The notes under the pieces: model-generated
What the model saw: only the letters and a program-made list of their open reading frames with translations
Told to the model about the DNA's origin: nothing
Databases searched by the model: none
Position numbers and translations under genes: made by a program
Shown: piece after piece, positions 44,292 through 56,200 of the stretch
Layout: each line of letters starts with the position of its first letter
Position numbering within the stretch: position 1 is the first letter of the stretch
Source of the DNA: Hyposmocoma kahamanoa
Lineage: Eukaryota > Arthropoda > Insecta > Lepidoptera > Cosmopterigidae
Reading direction: 5' to 3'
Length of the DNA: 64,000 nt
Assembly (NCBI RefSeq): GCF_003589595.1
Contig: NW_020653718.1
Coordinates: 4,218,622 to 4,282,621 of the forward strand

Positions 44292-46601
44292 CTATTTTTT
44301 GTATTTGAGCTTGTCAGCAAGCGAACAGGAGAGGCCAGTCCCATCGGGTTCCACATTGAGCTCGATCACCTTGCTGTTTTCTATGACCATAGAGAAGCGC
44401 TTAGAGCGGAAACCACCGAGAGGCGCAAGGTTCGTTCCCAGGTCTAACGCCTTGATAAAATTGCCTGCTGGGTCAGCCAGCATACGGATCTGTCAAGATA
44501 AATATTTAAAGGAAGTAAATCTAGATTTTACAACCATGACACATTCTATGGGGTGACACTTTAGAAACATTTTATTAGATGGATCTGGATGATCACTAAA
44601 ATAACTAAATTCAAATACTCGGTACCTCGACCTTGCACTGTATTTAACTCTTAACTTGCGGAAGTTAATTGGTCGTCCATAAGACCCGGAAATAGGTCTG
44701 TCTTGGATCCGCAGTAACCGCAAATTAAGAGTTAAACAAAAGACATTAAAATTGATTTGTTACTAATTAAATCACAAACAATATAGACACACTCAAGGAC
44801 AACCTTCACTTTATATAACAAACCACATTGTTAAAATCAATTAAAAATTACAAGTTGAAATACATAATATTTTTCATTAGATCTTAATCAAATCTAGCAT
44901 TAACTAACTTTAATTCCAAAGATTTATCTTTTAAGAAAGTCACCACACTTATAAATGTGGAATTTGCGTAAGCTAGTGAAAAGAGCTTAAATGTCCATTC
45001 AATAAGAGCCTTAAGACATGCTTGCCTGAAACTCCCTTGGCACCATGGAAATTCAATTATATTAACATACATTTTCATACTCTTGAAGAAGAGGATCATA
45101 GTGGATAATTCTATTCCCAAGTTAAACCATTTCACAAATATATTGACTACATAGGTATATAGATATAGCTTGCTGGATATGTATTCTAAAAATAAATGAT
45201 ACTTTTAAGTTGTATCGACTTAGACATTTCATTTAAATACCAAATGAGGTTGAAGGTCAAAGGAATGTTCTTGTATTGATTTTGCATCACTTTTGTACTG
45301 CTTTCAAAGGCGCCTTCAGTTTTTGTCAATTCAACATTCTGTGTTGTGTCATCGAAGTTGTACATATTTGTGTAATAATTACACAATTTACTTGATCCTG
45401 TTGTACATTCTAGAAATGTGAACTATATAAGCAGAACTCATAAATTAAGTGGCTTGTTTCAATATTTCTTTAAGTAAATAAGCAATTATATTTATAAGAA
45501 AAATAGGCATAGATGTAATATAAGTTGTTACAGTTTCTTTATTGTCATACTATCTATGAGTTTGAATATTTGGTGCCAATAAAATTATGCAATCATACCA
45601 CACCTTTTTATACGTAATATTATTACTTTTTAATACATTTTAATTCTTTTCGTTATAACAATAAATGTTTTAGTAATTGATTCCAGATTTTAGAAATAAT
45701 AGTTATTTTTGTAAAATAATCAAAATTATTTTATTTATTTACTTATTTTTAGGATTTACAGTGAATTTTTAACAATAAATAAATGTTGAGTAACAAGTGA
45801 TAATGCTAATTACAAATCTCCACAAGTAGCACAAAATATAAGTTTTTAGTCAGCAGAAACTAAAACATTATTATTGGAATGTAAACTACATAATATTATA
45901 TTACACATTGAGAACTGATACAAGACAGGAAAGAAAATGTTGAGAGATAGATAATTACATAAAGTATTACTAATACCTATTATAACAACTTTAACTTTAT
46001 ATATATATAAAGTAGTTGTTATCTCTTAGCAAAACATTAAGTAAAAAGACATAGCTCTATATAGTGTCTACAAATGATATCCCTGGTGTTCACCCATTAC
46101 CCAACTGAAAAGATAACCTTTTATAAATAAAACAAGAGATAAGGCTCACCTTTCCTTTAGCATTATGTTCCTTACCCCAAGCAGCCATCACATAGGGATC
46201 GTTCACCGCCACGCAAACTATCTCTTTGATCCCCTCCGACTTCATCTTTTCAGCCTTCTCAATGTACCCGGGTAAATGTGTCTTTGAACATCCCGGTGTA
46301 AAAGCACCAGGCACACCGAACATTACGACTTTTCCATTCGATGATAATTCCTGCGCATTGACTTTATTTGCCGGAGAATCTTCAAATAAATCCACAGAAG
46401 GTATTGGGTCTCCAACCTACAACCACCGAAAAGCAAATATATTCTGCAATTTACGTAATATTTCTGACAAAAGTAAACTTTGTTCAAATAACTTACCTTT
46501 ATTGGCGCCATGGTTATTTGTGTCGTGTAGAGCGTTCGCGCGGCAGCCTGCTTGGCGAATGCAGCAATTCCTCGGACAATCGTAGGGGTCGTGAGAATCA
46601 T
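44292..46601 (-). CDS. Prdx5: Peroxiredoxin-5 (thioredoxin-dependent peroxidase)
   Basis: Three minus-strand exons, 46601-46497, 46416-46150 and 44489-44292, all joined in phase 0, encode 189 residues. This is the family's usual length with a leader. The enzyme reduces hydrogen peroxide, organic hydroperoxides and peroxynitrite, with thioredoxin as reductant. PGAFTPGC places the peroxidatic Cys at residue 78. The resolving Cys of the atypical two-Cys mechanism is in GLSCSLADKL (residue 179), and a third conserved Cys is at 103. The first 30 residues are Ala/Arg/Thr-rich without acids, a likely mitochondrial leader. A second in-frame Met at residue 31 (MAPIKVGDP) could start a cytosolic form, as known for this family. 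The C-terminus is KYKK, so no SKL-type peroxisomal signal is seen. There is no earlier in-frame ATG. It diverges from transportin-3. Intron 2 (1.66 kb) holds a small TTAA-flanked MITE. Confidence 0.96.
44648..44731. mobile_element. 84-bp MITE-like element with TTAA flanks in Prdx5 intron 2
   Basis: CTCTTAACTTGCGG on the left mirrors CCGCAAATTAAGAG on the right with one mismatch. TTAA lies on both sides (44644-44647 and 44732-44735). TTAA duplications fit piggyBac- or Kolobok-type non-autonomous elements. There is no coding content. Confidence 0.65.
45984..46020. repeat. Hairpin with 3-nt bulge in Prdx5 intron 2
   Basis: AACAACT[TTA]ACTTTATA pairs with TATAAAGTAGTTGTT around a short AT core. 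Apart from the bulge, pairing is complete. Confidence 0.85.
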
Positions 46602-47340
46602 TTGGTAGGAATTAGGTATGTATTTTTTATAAATTCGCCGACGGATATCGATCGACCTTGACCTGACGTTTGACAGCTGATTATGATTGGTGTTGTGTTT
46701 CACTCAAAAATATTATTTTTATACGAATTATTTTAAAATTAAGAAATTAAAAGTATATACTTTTCCATAAAATTGAAACCGTTTATTTTGTACAAAAATA
46801 TTTTCATTTCTTTAATTTTCGTAAAATCTAGAATTGTCTCTTTGTTTTTAAACGATTCTTGTCTATGGTGAACTTAAAACTTCTAATGTTACTAATTTAC
46901 TTCGTTTGCTTTTGATTCGGGAATATAATAAAAAAAGAATAATAAAAAATATAACAAATAAGAAGAGACTAAAAATACGGACAGAGACTTACGCCCGTAG
47001 CCAAAACTCAGTGAATAGTCAAGTGCCATTTTGTATGGATCGTTGTTGCACAACTACAACTTTCAGTGTGCCCAAGAAACTGTAATCAAAATAGGGTAAT
47101 TTGTTGTGCTTGAGTCACGTCGTAGTTCACTAAGTAGTCTGTGCTGGAGTCGCAGAGTGACAGCGGCAGCCCACATTATCTATGATCGAACGAATCTATC
47201 AAGCATTTCTTTCGAATGTGCTTGTTTTCGCAAATTAATTCTTTTTTAGTTGTTTTCCACGTTATAATATGAGAGTGTGGTATTTAACAGTTTTGGAAGT
47301 GCGGTGTTGAGTGTGTGTCGTGTTTAGAAACTGCAGAAAG
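46602..47340. promoter_or_regulatory. Shared upstream region between Prdx5 and Tnpo3
   Basis: 739 bp separate the two divergent start codons, and both 5' UTRs and promoters must lie here or start here. I see no clear TATA box near either gene, which fits housekeeping expression, but core promoter elements cannot be assigned by eye. Confidence 0.5.
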
Positions 47341-50300
47341 ATGGAGATACCTTCAATGGATACTGTTTACCAGGCCATCAGCGCCTTGTATGATAACCCC
47401 AATGCAAATGAGAAAGAAAAGGCCTCTATTTGGCTCGGCGACATTCAAAAATCTGTAAGCACTTTCATTATTTTGCCTGACAATCTTCTTTATCCCTTAA
47501 AAATTAGTATACTACTATGAGGAAAGTAGGAAGCCAAGAAAAGTAACATGTCTACTTTCTTTCCAGATTCATTCGTGGAAAATCGCCGACGAATTGCTGC
47601 AACAAAAAAAGGATGTGCACTCATGTTATTTTGCAGCTCAGACCATGAGATCTAAAGTCCAACACAACTTATCAGAGTTACCCGCAGATGCCTTAGTTTC
47701 TCTTCGAAATTCTTTAGTAGCTCATCTGGAAGGCATATCTCCTGATACTAGTTCACCAATTTTGACCCAACTATGCCTTGCTCTCGCCGATCTAGCCCTA
47801 CAAATGCCCTCCTGGCAAAATTGCATTAGTGACCTACTAAAATCATTTTCAAACAAGAACAACTTTGCTCTACTAGAATTATTGACTGTAATACCTCAAG
47901 AAATTGACTCTACTAGCTTAAAACTTGGTGAGAACCGGCGAGAAGATATAAAGAATGAATTACGATCAAATTCTCAAGTCGTAACTATGTTTCTTAAAGA
48001 AAGTATCAATAGTTCGCAGAACACACTTGTAGCATTGAAAATAATCAAATGTATGACATCATGGATTCAAGTGAAGGCTATAAACATTCAGGAGGTGCCA
48101 CAGAATGCCGTGATTGGATTTTGTTTGCAAGTGTTGAGAGATCACAATTCCATAAATACATTGCATGATGCAGCTTGCGACTGCATATGTGCCTTGTTGC
48201 ACTGTTTAGAAGAGAATAACAATAATGATGACATTGAGCGGTTACTATTTGATAGCGTAGCAGCATTAGAGGAAAGCTATCACATGGCTGTAGCTCATGA
48301 AGAAGAGGAAAAGGCTTCAAACTATGCAAGAGTATTTACAGAGTTGGCAGAGTCATTTTTAGATAAGATAATTATATGTGCATTGAACGGAGGGACACAT
48401 TTTGCAATGCATTCTTTGGAATTAACATTAGTATGCGTTGGACATCATGACTATGAGGTAGGGTGTTCTGGTGAAAATTATGTTTTTATTACATAATTAT
48501 TTTGACAATTAACTATCTATGAAAGGAACAACATTATAATTTTTTGTTTACTTCATTTTATTTATATCTGTCTTTTGGTTAGTAAAAAGTTTCTTATGCT
48601 ATTATGGTTCTTTATTAATACAACAGATAGCAGAAATAACCTTCAACCTATGGTACAGACTGTCAGAAGAGGTGTACCAAAGGGACTACCAACCCCTCAC
48701 AGACATGTTTAAACCACACATAGAGAGGCTCATAAAGGCATTGGCCCGCCACTGCCAGTGGGAACCAGATATCAGTCAACTGCCTGAGGAGGGGGATGAG
48801 TTTTATGTAAGTATTGTAAAGGCAGTAACTTTCATTTAGAATTTTGTTTTAATAATACATTTCCTTTATTTACACACATTGGCCATTTTGCTTCATTACT
48901 ACAACGAGCAAGCCTGTGGGCCAGTATGTTACACCAGCTTGTTTAAAAGTATGTGATTTATTTTAATTTCGGTGAATTGACATCATGTATTTCTTTTCAG
49001 TATTTATATTTTATCATATTATTTATTATTGGCATTAAGGGTAACGCCCTTTGTGTTTGCTTTAATTACAAGTTTATTTTAATTACAAGTCCTTGATTCA
49101 AGGAATTTTTAAAGGAAAGAGTACACAAGAAGCAATATTATAATAGAAATGAAAAAGTGTCTACAGTAATTTGTTGTGTGTGTTGGGGCACAGGAATTCC
49201 GCGTGAAGGTAATGGAATTAATCAAGGACGTCGTGTTCATCGTGGGCTCGAGCAGCGTGTTCCGGCAGATGTTTACGGCGTTGCACGCCGACACCTCCTG
49301 GGAGCAGACGGAGGCTGCGCTCTTCGTCATGCAGGCGGTCGCCAAGAACATACTACCGTGAGTTGTCATCGTCAGTTTCCCGTCGAGGAACACGCCTGTG
49401 GTAAAAGTGACGGTCGGATTCTACGCGCAGAGACGAGTACGAGTACGTGCCGAAGGTGGTGGAGGCGATTCTGTCCATGTCGCCGACGGCACACCTGGCC
49501 GTACGTAAGACGTGTCTAGTGCTGCTGGGCGAGCTGAGCGAGTGGATCGAGCGCCACCCCGAATGCGTGCCACCCGCCGTCCACCACCTCACGCTGGCGT
49601 TGCAGCAACCGCATCTGGCGCACGCCGCCGCCCTCGCGCTGCAGGTATATCACAATTCGTTTAGGTGGCAGGGTCAATAGACGAGTCAGGATCGACGTAA
49701 TAAATATTTTAAATGAATATTGGCTAGAATATCTGCAAAGCGTGCCGCATGCAGACGGCATCCCACGTGCCGGTGCTGCTGCAGCTGGCTCAGCGCGCCA
49801 ACGCGCTGCCGCTGCCCACAGCCGTGGCGCTGATGCGCGCCTTGGCCTCGGCGCTGGGACGGCTGCCCGAGGAACAGGTATACTCTACGGCAGGCCCGCG
49901 TCGTGGCCTCCCTTTCGTGCCGCAACATTGATTACAATTTGCAAATCGGCACTGCGCCGCAGCTCGCGGTGGCGATGCGCGAAGCGGTGTCGGTGCAGCT
50001 GGTGGCCCTGCGCGAGCTGATGGAAGCGGACAAGCCGCCCAAGAAGGGCACGGACAGCGACCCGGTGCTGTGGCTGGACCGGCTGGCGGCGCTGTTCCGC
50101 GACGTGGAGTTCCCCACCACCACGGCGTCCACCGGCCACCCGTGCGTGCCGGCGATCAGCGACGCCTGGCCCGTGCTGCACGACGTGATGACCAAGTGAG
50201 TGGGTCGGGCGGGGCCGACGCAGGCCGGCGGCGCGGCGGCGCGGCGGCGCGGCGGCTGACGGTCGTCGCCCGCGGCAGGTTCCAGGCCGACGTGCGCGTC

Positions 50301-51433
50301 ATGGAGCGGGCCTGCCGCGCGCTGCGCTTCGCGCTGCGCTGCTGCGGCCGGCACCTGGCGGCGCTGCTGCCGCCGCTGGCGCGCAGCATGGCGGCGCTGT
50401 ACCAGGCGCAGGCGCACTCGTGCCTGCTGTACCTGGCCTCCATCCTGGTGGACGAGCTGGCCGCCGTGCCGCACTGCGGGCCCGACCTCGTGGCCATGCT
50501 GCAGGCGCTCATGCCGCGCGCCTTCCTGCTGCTGCAGCGCGAGAACGGGCTCAAGGACAACCCCGACACCGTGGACGACCTGTTCCGGCTGTGCATCCGG
50601 TCAGTCGCCCGGCCCGGCGCGGCCGCCCTCGGCGCCGCCCGGCTCTGACCCGCGTCTCGTCCGGCGGCAGGTTCCTGCAGCGCGTCCCGCTGGAGTTCCT
50701 CTCGTCGGGCGCGGTGGCGGGGGTGCTGCAGTGCGCGGCGCTGGCCGCGAGGCTGGACCACCGCGAGGCCAACTCCTCCGTCATGAAGTTCCTCTACGAC
50801 CTCACCAGGGCCGCCAACAACGCCCGCCCCGACCGGGAGCGCATCCGCGGTGAGCGCTTTTCGCGGCCATCCCGTCCCTTTGTGCGTGCCGCTTAACATC
50901 TAACAATCTCGACCCTCGTCGTCGAGAGCGCATTTAAGTTTGTCTTCCCCGCCTTGTGCACCGTTAAAACGCTGGTCGCTATCACCTAACCGAAGCCGTT
51001 CACCCGTAGAGCTGGCGACGGCGGTCTTGAAGGAGTACGGCGAGAGCATCACGTACGCCCTGATCGAGTCGTCGGTGCTGTACCTGCACTCGTACATGCT
51101 GGCCGAGGTGGCCGAGGTGCTGCTGGAGCTGGTGTCGTGGCAGAAGGCGCACGGCGTGGACTGGGTGCGCTCGGCCGTGCAGAAGCTGCCGCAGGACAGG
51201 GCCGCTGTGGCCACGGAGCAGCAGTGCTGGCAGTTCCACCAGTACGCGGTCAGGTGCGAACGACGACTAATGCCTAATGTACTTTTCGGGAACGCAGACG
51301 ACAGTGCTTTCGCTGCTTAATAATTATCTCAACATATTTAAACGTCCTTGATGTATTTTTTCTACTTTGCAGGGCAGAGAAATGCAAAGAAATGACTCGA
51401 CTGCTGCGCGACTTTGCAAGGCTCTACCGATAA
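47341..51433 (+). CDS. Tnpo3: Transportin-3 (importin-beta family, SR-protein import receptor)
   Basis: Eleven exons: 47341-47454, 47567-48457, 48627-48806, 49194-49357, 49431-49644, 49728-49877, 49963-50195, 50279-50599, 50671-50849, 51010-51253, 51373-51433. All introns are GT-AG, phases agree at every junction, and the total is 2,751 nt (916 residues plus stop; human protein 923). The product binds Ran-GTP and carries phosphorylated Ser/Arg-rich splicing factors into the nucleus. It is built of HEAT repeats. Recognised blocks are LVYQAV-like VYQAISALYDNP at the start, DVHSCYFAAQTM, LADLALQMPSW, YHMAVAHEEEEKA, LARHCQWEPD, DTVDDLFRL, LDHREANSSVM and the C-terminal LLRDFARLYR. ACRALRFALRCCGR corresponds to the arginine-rich cargo helix of the family. 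Start: first ATG after an in-frame GTG, matching family N-termini. Exons 4-10 are extremely GC-rich, unlike exons 1-3 and 11. Confidence 0.97.
50218..50262 (+). repeat. GGCGGCGC-type short tandem repeat in Tnpo3 intron 7
   Basis: A run of GCGGCGGC/GCGCGGCG units fills most of an 83-bp intron. It is almost pure G/C and has potential for G-rich secondary structure. Confidence 0.85.
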
Positions 51434-51546
51434 ATAAGACAACTTTTCAAAGAACACATTAATCATAAATACAGGCCGCTTTGTAGGACGTTTCGAAAAC
51501 TGGCTTCACCCTTCCGACAAGTTATTCTGAACTCGAATTTGCTTCA

Positions 51547-51552
51547 AATAAA
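51547..51552 (+). terminator. Polyadenylation signal of Tnpo3
   Basis: AATAAA, 114 bases after the stop codon, is the first canonical signal downstream of the gene. Confidence 0.6.
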
Positions 51553-52535
51553 ATTATAATCGGAAAATAATTAACGCTATTGGATACATTGAACATTGTC
51601 AACAGAGATGCGATGGTCATATAAAAGAGAGCTTTAATTATTGATTCAATAATTTGTAACGTGTTTATTGAATAATTTGAAATAATTAAATAGGCTGAAA
51701 TTCAATAAACTTTAAGGGATGATTTGTCAGCAACTCTCTATCATATCACTAACAGCAAACTTCTATAATTCTAACATATGCTAAACAGCCAATAAATCGA
51801 GACACTTCGGTGTTTATGTTCGAATCTGACTATTTGCCAATATACAATAACAGTAACACCACATTATCATAACTTTGTGGTTTTTACGACAACCAGCCCT
51901 CCTGAACTCCTGAGTAAATGATAAATCAAGCTGTTACTGCGCACACATATATTGTACACATATATACCGTGACATGATGTAAAATTCTAGGGTCGGCAAA
52001 CTAAAGCACATAAGTCAAAATCCAACATAAGTCAAATTCATTTGTTACTTCATAAATTTCTAACTAACTTCCAACACTGAAAACAATACAAAAATATATA
52101 ATTACCTACCTATATATTAACAAATGAAGTACTTTTTTCACTCTTGTGCGTTAGTCGACCCTAGAATTACAACTCGGACTCCTTGTAATGTATTTCATGT
52201 TATTACAATAGAGCGTATATCCTTATTTATCCCAAGTCAAAATATCAGAATGTCTTTATCCTAGTAAAGACAGAATTGCAAGTTTGCATTTGCTGTTATT
52301 CGTTATGGACCTTTCGTTTTTCCTATTCATATGAAGCGTAGTTCCGTTTTATTATATGTACTATTGTCCAATCACAGTGTGAAATATTTCATAGTAAGAA
52401 ATAATTGGCGTAGTTTCGTTTTAGTTGTAGTACTAAAGTTAATATTATTAAACGCTCATATCACGCAATAATTATGTTACAGAGTGTGACTTTCGAGGGA
52501 CTTGTAACATTGGATTAATTTGAAATATTGAGGGA
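51553..52535. other. Intergenic, between convergent Tnpo3 and Caf1-105
   Basis: AT-rich; no gene or RNA recognised. Confidence 0.45.
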
Positions 52536-52539
52536 ATTT

Positions 52540-52730
52540 ACAATGCGGTGTATCACACACGGTGTCGTACTTCGTTTCGCTCTAGCGTCGGGTTTGTTTA
52601 TGTGAAACACCGCGTTGCATAGCACATATGCGTCGCATCGCGAAATAGTGTAACTTATACGCTTGCGTGTCATATACTGCGGTGTCACCGCAAAGTGCGG
52701 CACCGTGTGAAGTGCGCCACACCGATGACC
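52540..52730. mobile_element. Possible MITE with degenerate inverted ends
   Basis: The left end (GCGGTGT, then CACACGGTGTCGTACTT) and the reverse complement of the right end (TCGGTGTGGCG, then CACACGGTGCCGCACTT) are similar. The palindrome TGCGGTGTCACCGCA lies near the right end. The block is GC-rich against its flanks. No target duplication is clear. Confidence 0.4.
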
Positions 52731-53220
52731 TGATTTTGTGTTAGGTAAGTATGGACTTTCTATTGATAGATATATTTTGTTATATTATACTCTCATTATT
52801 TGAAATGTGATAAAGTGCATTGAATGTAAATATTTATTAAAAATGTTTACTTTTCCACTATTGTATCATTTTGTTAAAAATAAACTATGAACTATGACTT
52901 CTTACATTTACACTTACAATGAACTATGTACAGTCGGGCTAAGTAACAGATTATTATTCGTCATTGTAAAATTAATTATATGTCTTTACCGATTCCTCTT
53001 CGAACTAGCAGACGTACGGTGCAGTACAGCGGACCGCACCCAGGGGTATACAACGTGTCAAAAAAAAAATTGTATTAAAAACTGTACTTGACAAAGCGTC
53101 TGGCTACTTCGACGGCAATTTAAAAAGGGACGTTGCACAGCCTCGCCGAGGTGGAGTACTTCCCCGAAAGCCCGTCGTCTACGCCGCCGCGGCGGGCAGA
53201 CTGCGGGAGAAAGCCTCGCG
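52731..53220. other. 3' flank of Caf1-105
   Basis: No gene recognised. It includes the 3' UTR of the minus-strand CAF-1 gene. Confidence 0.4.
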
Positions 53221-56200
53221 TCAGCGCCTCTTGTTCTTGGGGCTGGAGAGCGTGACGAAGCTGACCCTGCGCGGCGCGGGCGGCGCCCTGCGCTCGGGCG
53301 ACTTCTCCCGCTTGGCGTTCTCCACTTTTGGCGCGGCTGCGGTCTCCGGTGACTTTCCCTCCGTAGGCAACTGACTCGAGCATTCGGTGTCCTCGTAGAC
53401 GAGTTTTATATCGCCGCTGTCGTCGATTTCCATCACTTCGACCAGTTTGTCCGCCACGGGTTTGATGACGTCGTTCTGCGAATTGTCCGACCACGATTGC
53501 ATGGCGGTCTCCATCAGCACGTCCAGTTTCACCGGAGTCTTTTGTTGATCGTTTTCTGTCTTCGTCCGCTTCTTGGGTGATTTTTCAGAGGGCGTTTTGA
53601 ATTTCATGTAAGAGTTGATTTTTGGAGTGGTCGATTTTGGTTCGGACGCTTCTGGTTTTTCTTTCGGTTCTGGAGTATCTTGTTTTTGAATTTCCATTGG
53701 TTCTGTAATAAAAAGTGACCTTGTTACACGTTTTCGTTATTTACGCAACAAATGCGTTCAGGCAAAGCATTTTTCTCACGAGTTATGTCGACACACGAAT
53801 GATGTCCACACAAACAAACAAAATAGAAATTAGCAAGACATAAAGACGGTTGAACCTGGATGGCTAGCAGTACCGTCCAGTTCAGGCTCGGGCAGCACTT
53901 CGCCCAGTTCGTGGTCGCTGAACGTGATGACGGAGCAAAAGCCGTCGGTGCTCGACGCCACAAGGGTCCGGCCCTCCGGAGACCACGACAAGTCGGTCAG
54001 TCTGTAACACGCGAAGACTCGAGTAGACTTTAAGACGTAGCTCGATTATAAATCGTCTATTTACATAAGCAGGCTATTGTTCCAAATTCAACCCTTAATT
54101 GCATGATCCATTTCAGTTGAAAGAAATGTTTGACTCAATGGTACACGGACTCACCTAGTGTAATGGATATTGCTAATCATGGCAATGGGCGTTTTCTGCT
54201 GTGTGTCATACAACAAGACAGAACGCTTAGTTGCCACGGCCAAGAGCATGCGGCGTTGGATGGGGAAGGCCGGAGGGGGCCCGTTCGGTCGAAGCGCGTA
54301 CGAGCGAGGGGACCACCGCGTCACCAAGGCTGCCTCGCCGCAGGGCAGGACGCAGGCTGGCCTGCAAGGCAATGATCCATATAGGGTTAGTGGTTCTCGG
54401 GAATACTCAGGGTACAGGTGCGCTCAAGTGGGAACTTAAGTGGAGGCACTATAATAGAATAGAAAAAGATTTATTCACGGTTTACAACACGTCAATAAAC
54501 ACATGTAAATTTGGAAAGAGAAATAATAATAATGAAAAATTTCAGTTATAATTACAATTATATATACAAGAAAAAAAATACATAAAACAATGAGTTGCTT
54601 GGTTGCAACCATGAACCCATTGCAGCCTGGAGACTGACGCTGATCTTCCGTGGCATCCTCAAATGTTCCGGCATGGACCGGATCCCAAAAAACGAAGATC
54701 AGTAAATAATTAGGTGTTTAGCACTTTCACAATATTAATATATAGAACATGGTGATATACTACAAATACATACATACATATAGTGAGTGTACAACATATG
54801 CCATTATATTATATAAAATTATAATAAAACATGAATGAGTGTCAGTGAAGAGAGTGCTTCCCATGTAAGCACGCAAGTATAGTCTATAAGATATACCTAG
54901 ATACCTATTTTATATCTCGATTATTCTGTACTTTGAAAAGCTACCGCCATCAGAACTGTTTTTGCTTTTCTAACAAAGTAGCTCTAAGGTATTTTTTGAC
55001 AATGGAAGTTTAAGTGGAGGTGGGAGATTATTCCAGCATTTACTAAGGCTAGTAGTAGCGGAAAATTCCCTCAAAAGCTCTGGTTTTATGACAGTGTGAC
55101 AAGTATAAAACTATTTATCCCTCTTGAGTTGTATGCGTATGTAGCCCACTCCAACTTGTTATACAAATAAGTAGGATGCTTGTATTTAACGATCCCGTGT
55201 ACCAAACCCGCAAGGTGAAGAGTCCTTCTCGATTGCATATTCAACAATTCTTCGCTGTTAAGTTTGGGTGTTATGTGTACATGGGGGGACTTTATAACAG
55301 AACCTAATACAAGCGTTCCGTACGCGCGTTCTATGAGTCTAGAGAGAACCCAAGATTCCCAGAGGCGGATGCGAACCTTTTCATTTAAAAATCTACTAAT
55401 CTTATACAATATCTTAAGTCGAAAGCGGCAGTTTTTGGCAGTATTTAGCACATGGTCTTCAAAGCGGAGGCGATTATTCATGAGGATTCCGAGGTTCCGA
55501 AACTTCGTTACCATCTTCTTCTATTTTCGACCCAAGAATATTCAATCTGTGCCTTATAAACAAGAACCATAAATTTGGTTTTGTTGGGGTTCAGTATTAA
55601 GGAGTTTCGAGCAGACCAGTGAGTCATACCATTTAGATCAGAATGTAATTTGTCTAGGTAAGATGTTACATGTCGTGGAACCACAGGAATGTACAATTGG
55701 ACATCATCAGCATATAAGTGATATTTACAATGCTTAATTTGTTTTATAATGTCAGCTGTGTATAAAATAAACAATATTGCACCCAGGATAGAGCCCTCAG
55801 GTACCCCTCTTACAACTGCTCTCTCTTCGGACATAGCACGAGACCCATTAGGTAAATAAATTTGGGTACATTGTGAATTGTCACTCAGGTAGCTATTGAA
55901 CCAAGCTAGTGTTTTCGGGTCGAATCCGTAAAATGCGAGTTTTGGTAGGAGGAGTGGTATACTAATTGAATGAAATGCCCGGGAAAAGTCTAATAAAGTT
56001 AACAAAGTAGCCTCTCCAGCATCCTGTGCATTCAGTATATTATCTATAACATCCAACAATGCAGTCGTCGTGCTTACTCCTTTACGAAATCCTGATTTAA
56101 AAATTGAGAGAAGCTCATTATTCTCCAGGACATTTTTTAACTGCCAGTATATCTGCTAAACTGCGTTCTAAAATTTTGGACATTTATAGCACAAAATACT

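Noticed and set aside
48078..48329. Minus-strand 83-codon frame
   Set aside because: It is antisense to transportin-3 exon 2.
50070..50899. Very long overlapping open frames on both strands (up to 247 codons)
   Set aside because: They are shadows produced by the extreme GC content of transportin-3 exons 7-9, where stop codons are rare; they lack splice or homology support.
54170..54551. Plus-strand frames of 89 and 106 codons
   Set aside because: They are antisense to the CAF-1 exon at 54361-54155 and run into intron; composition follows the exon on the other strand.
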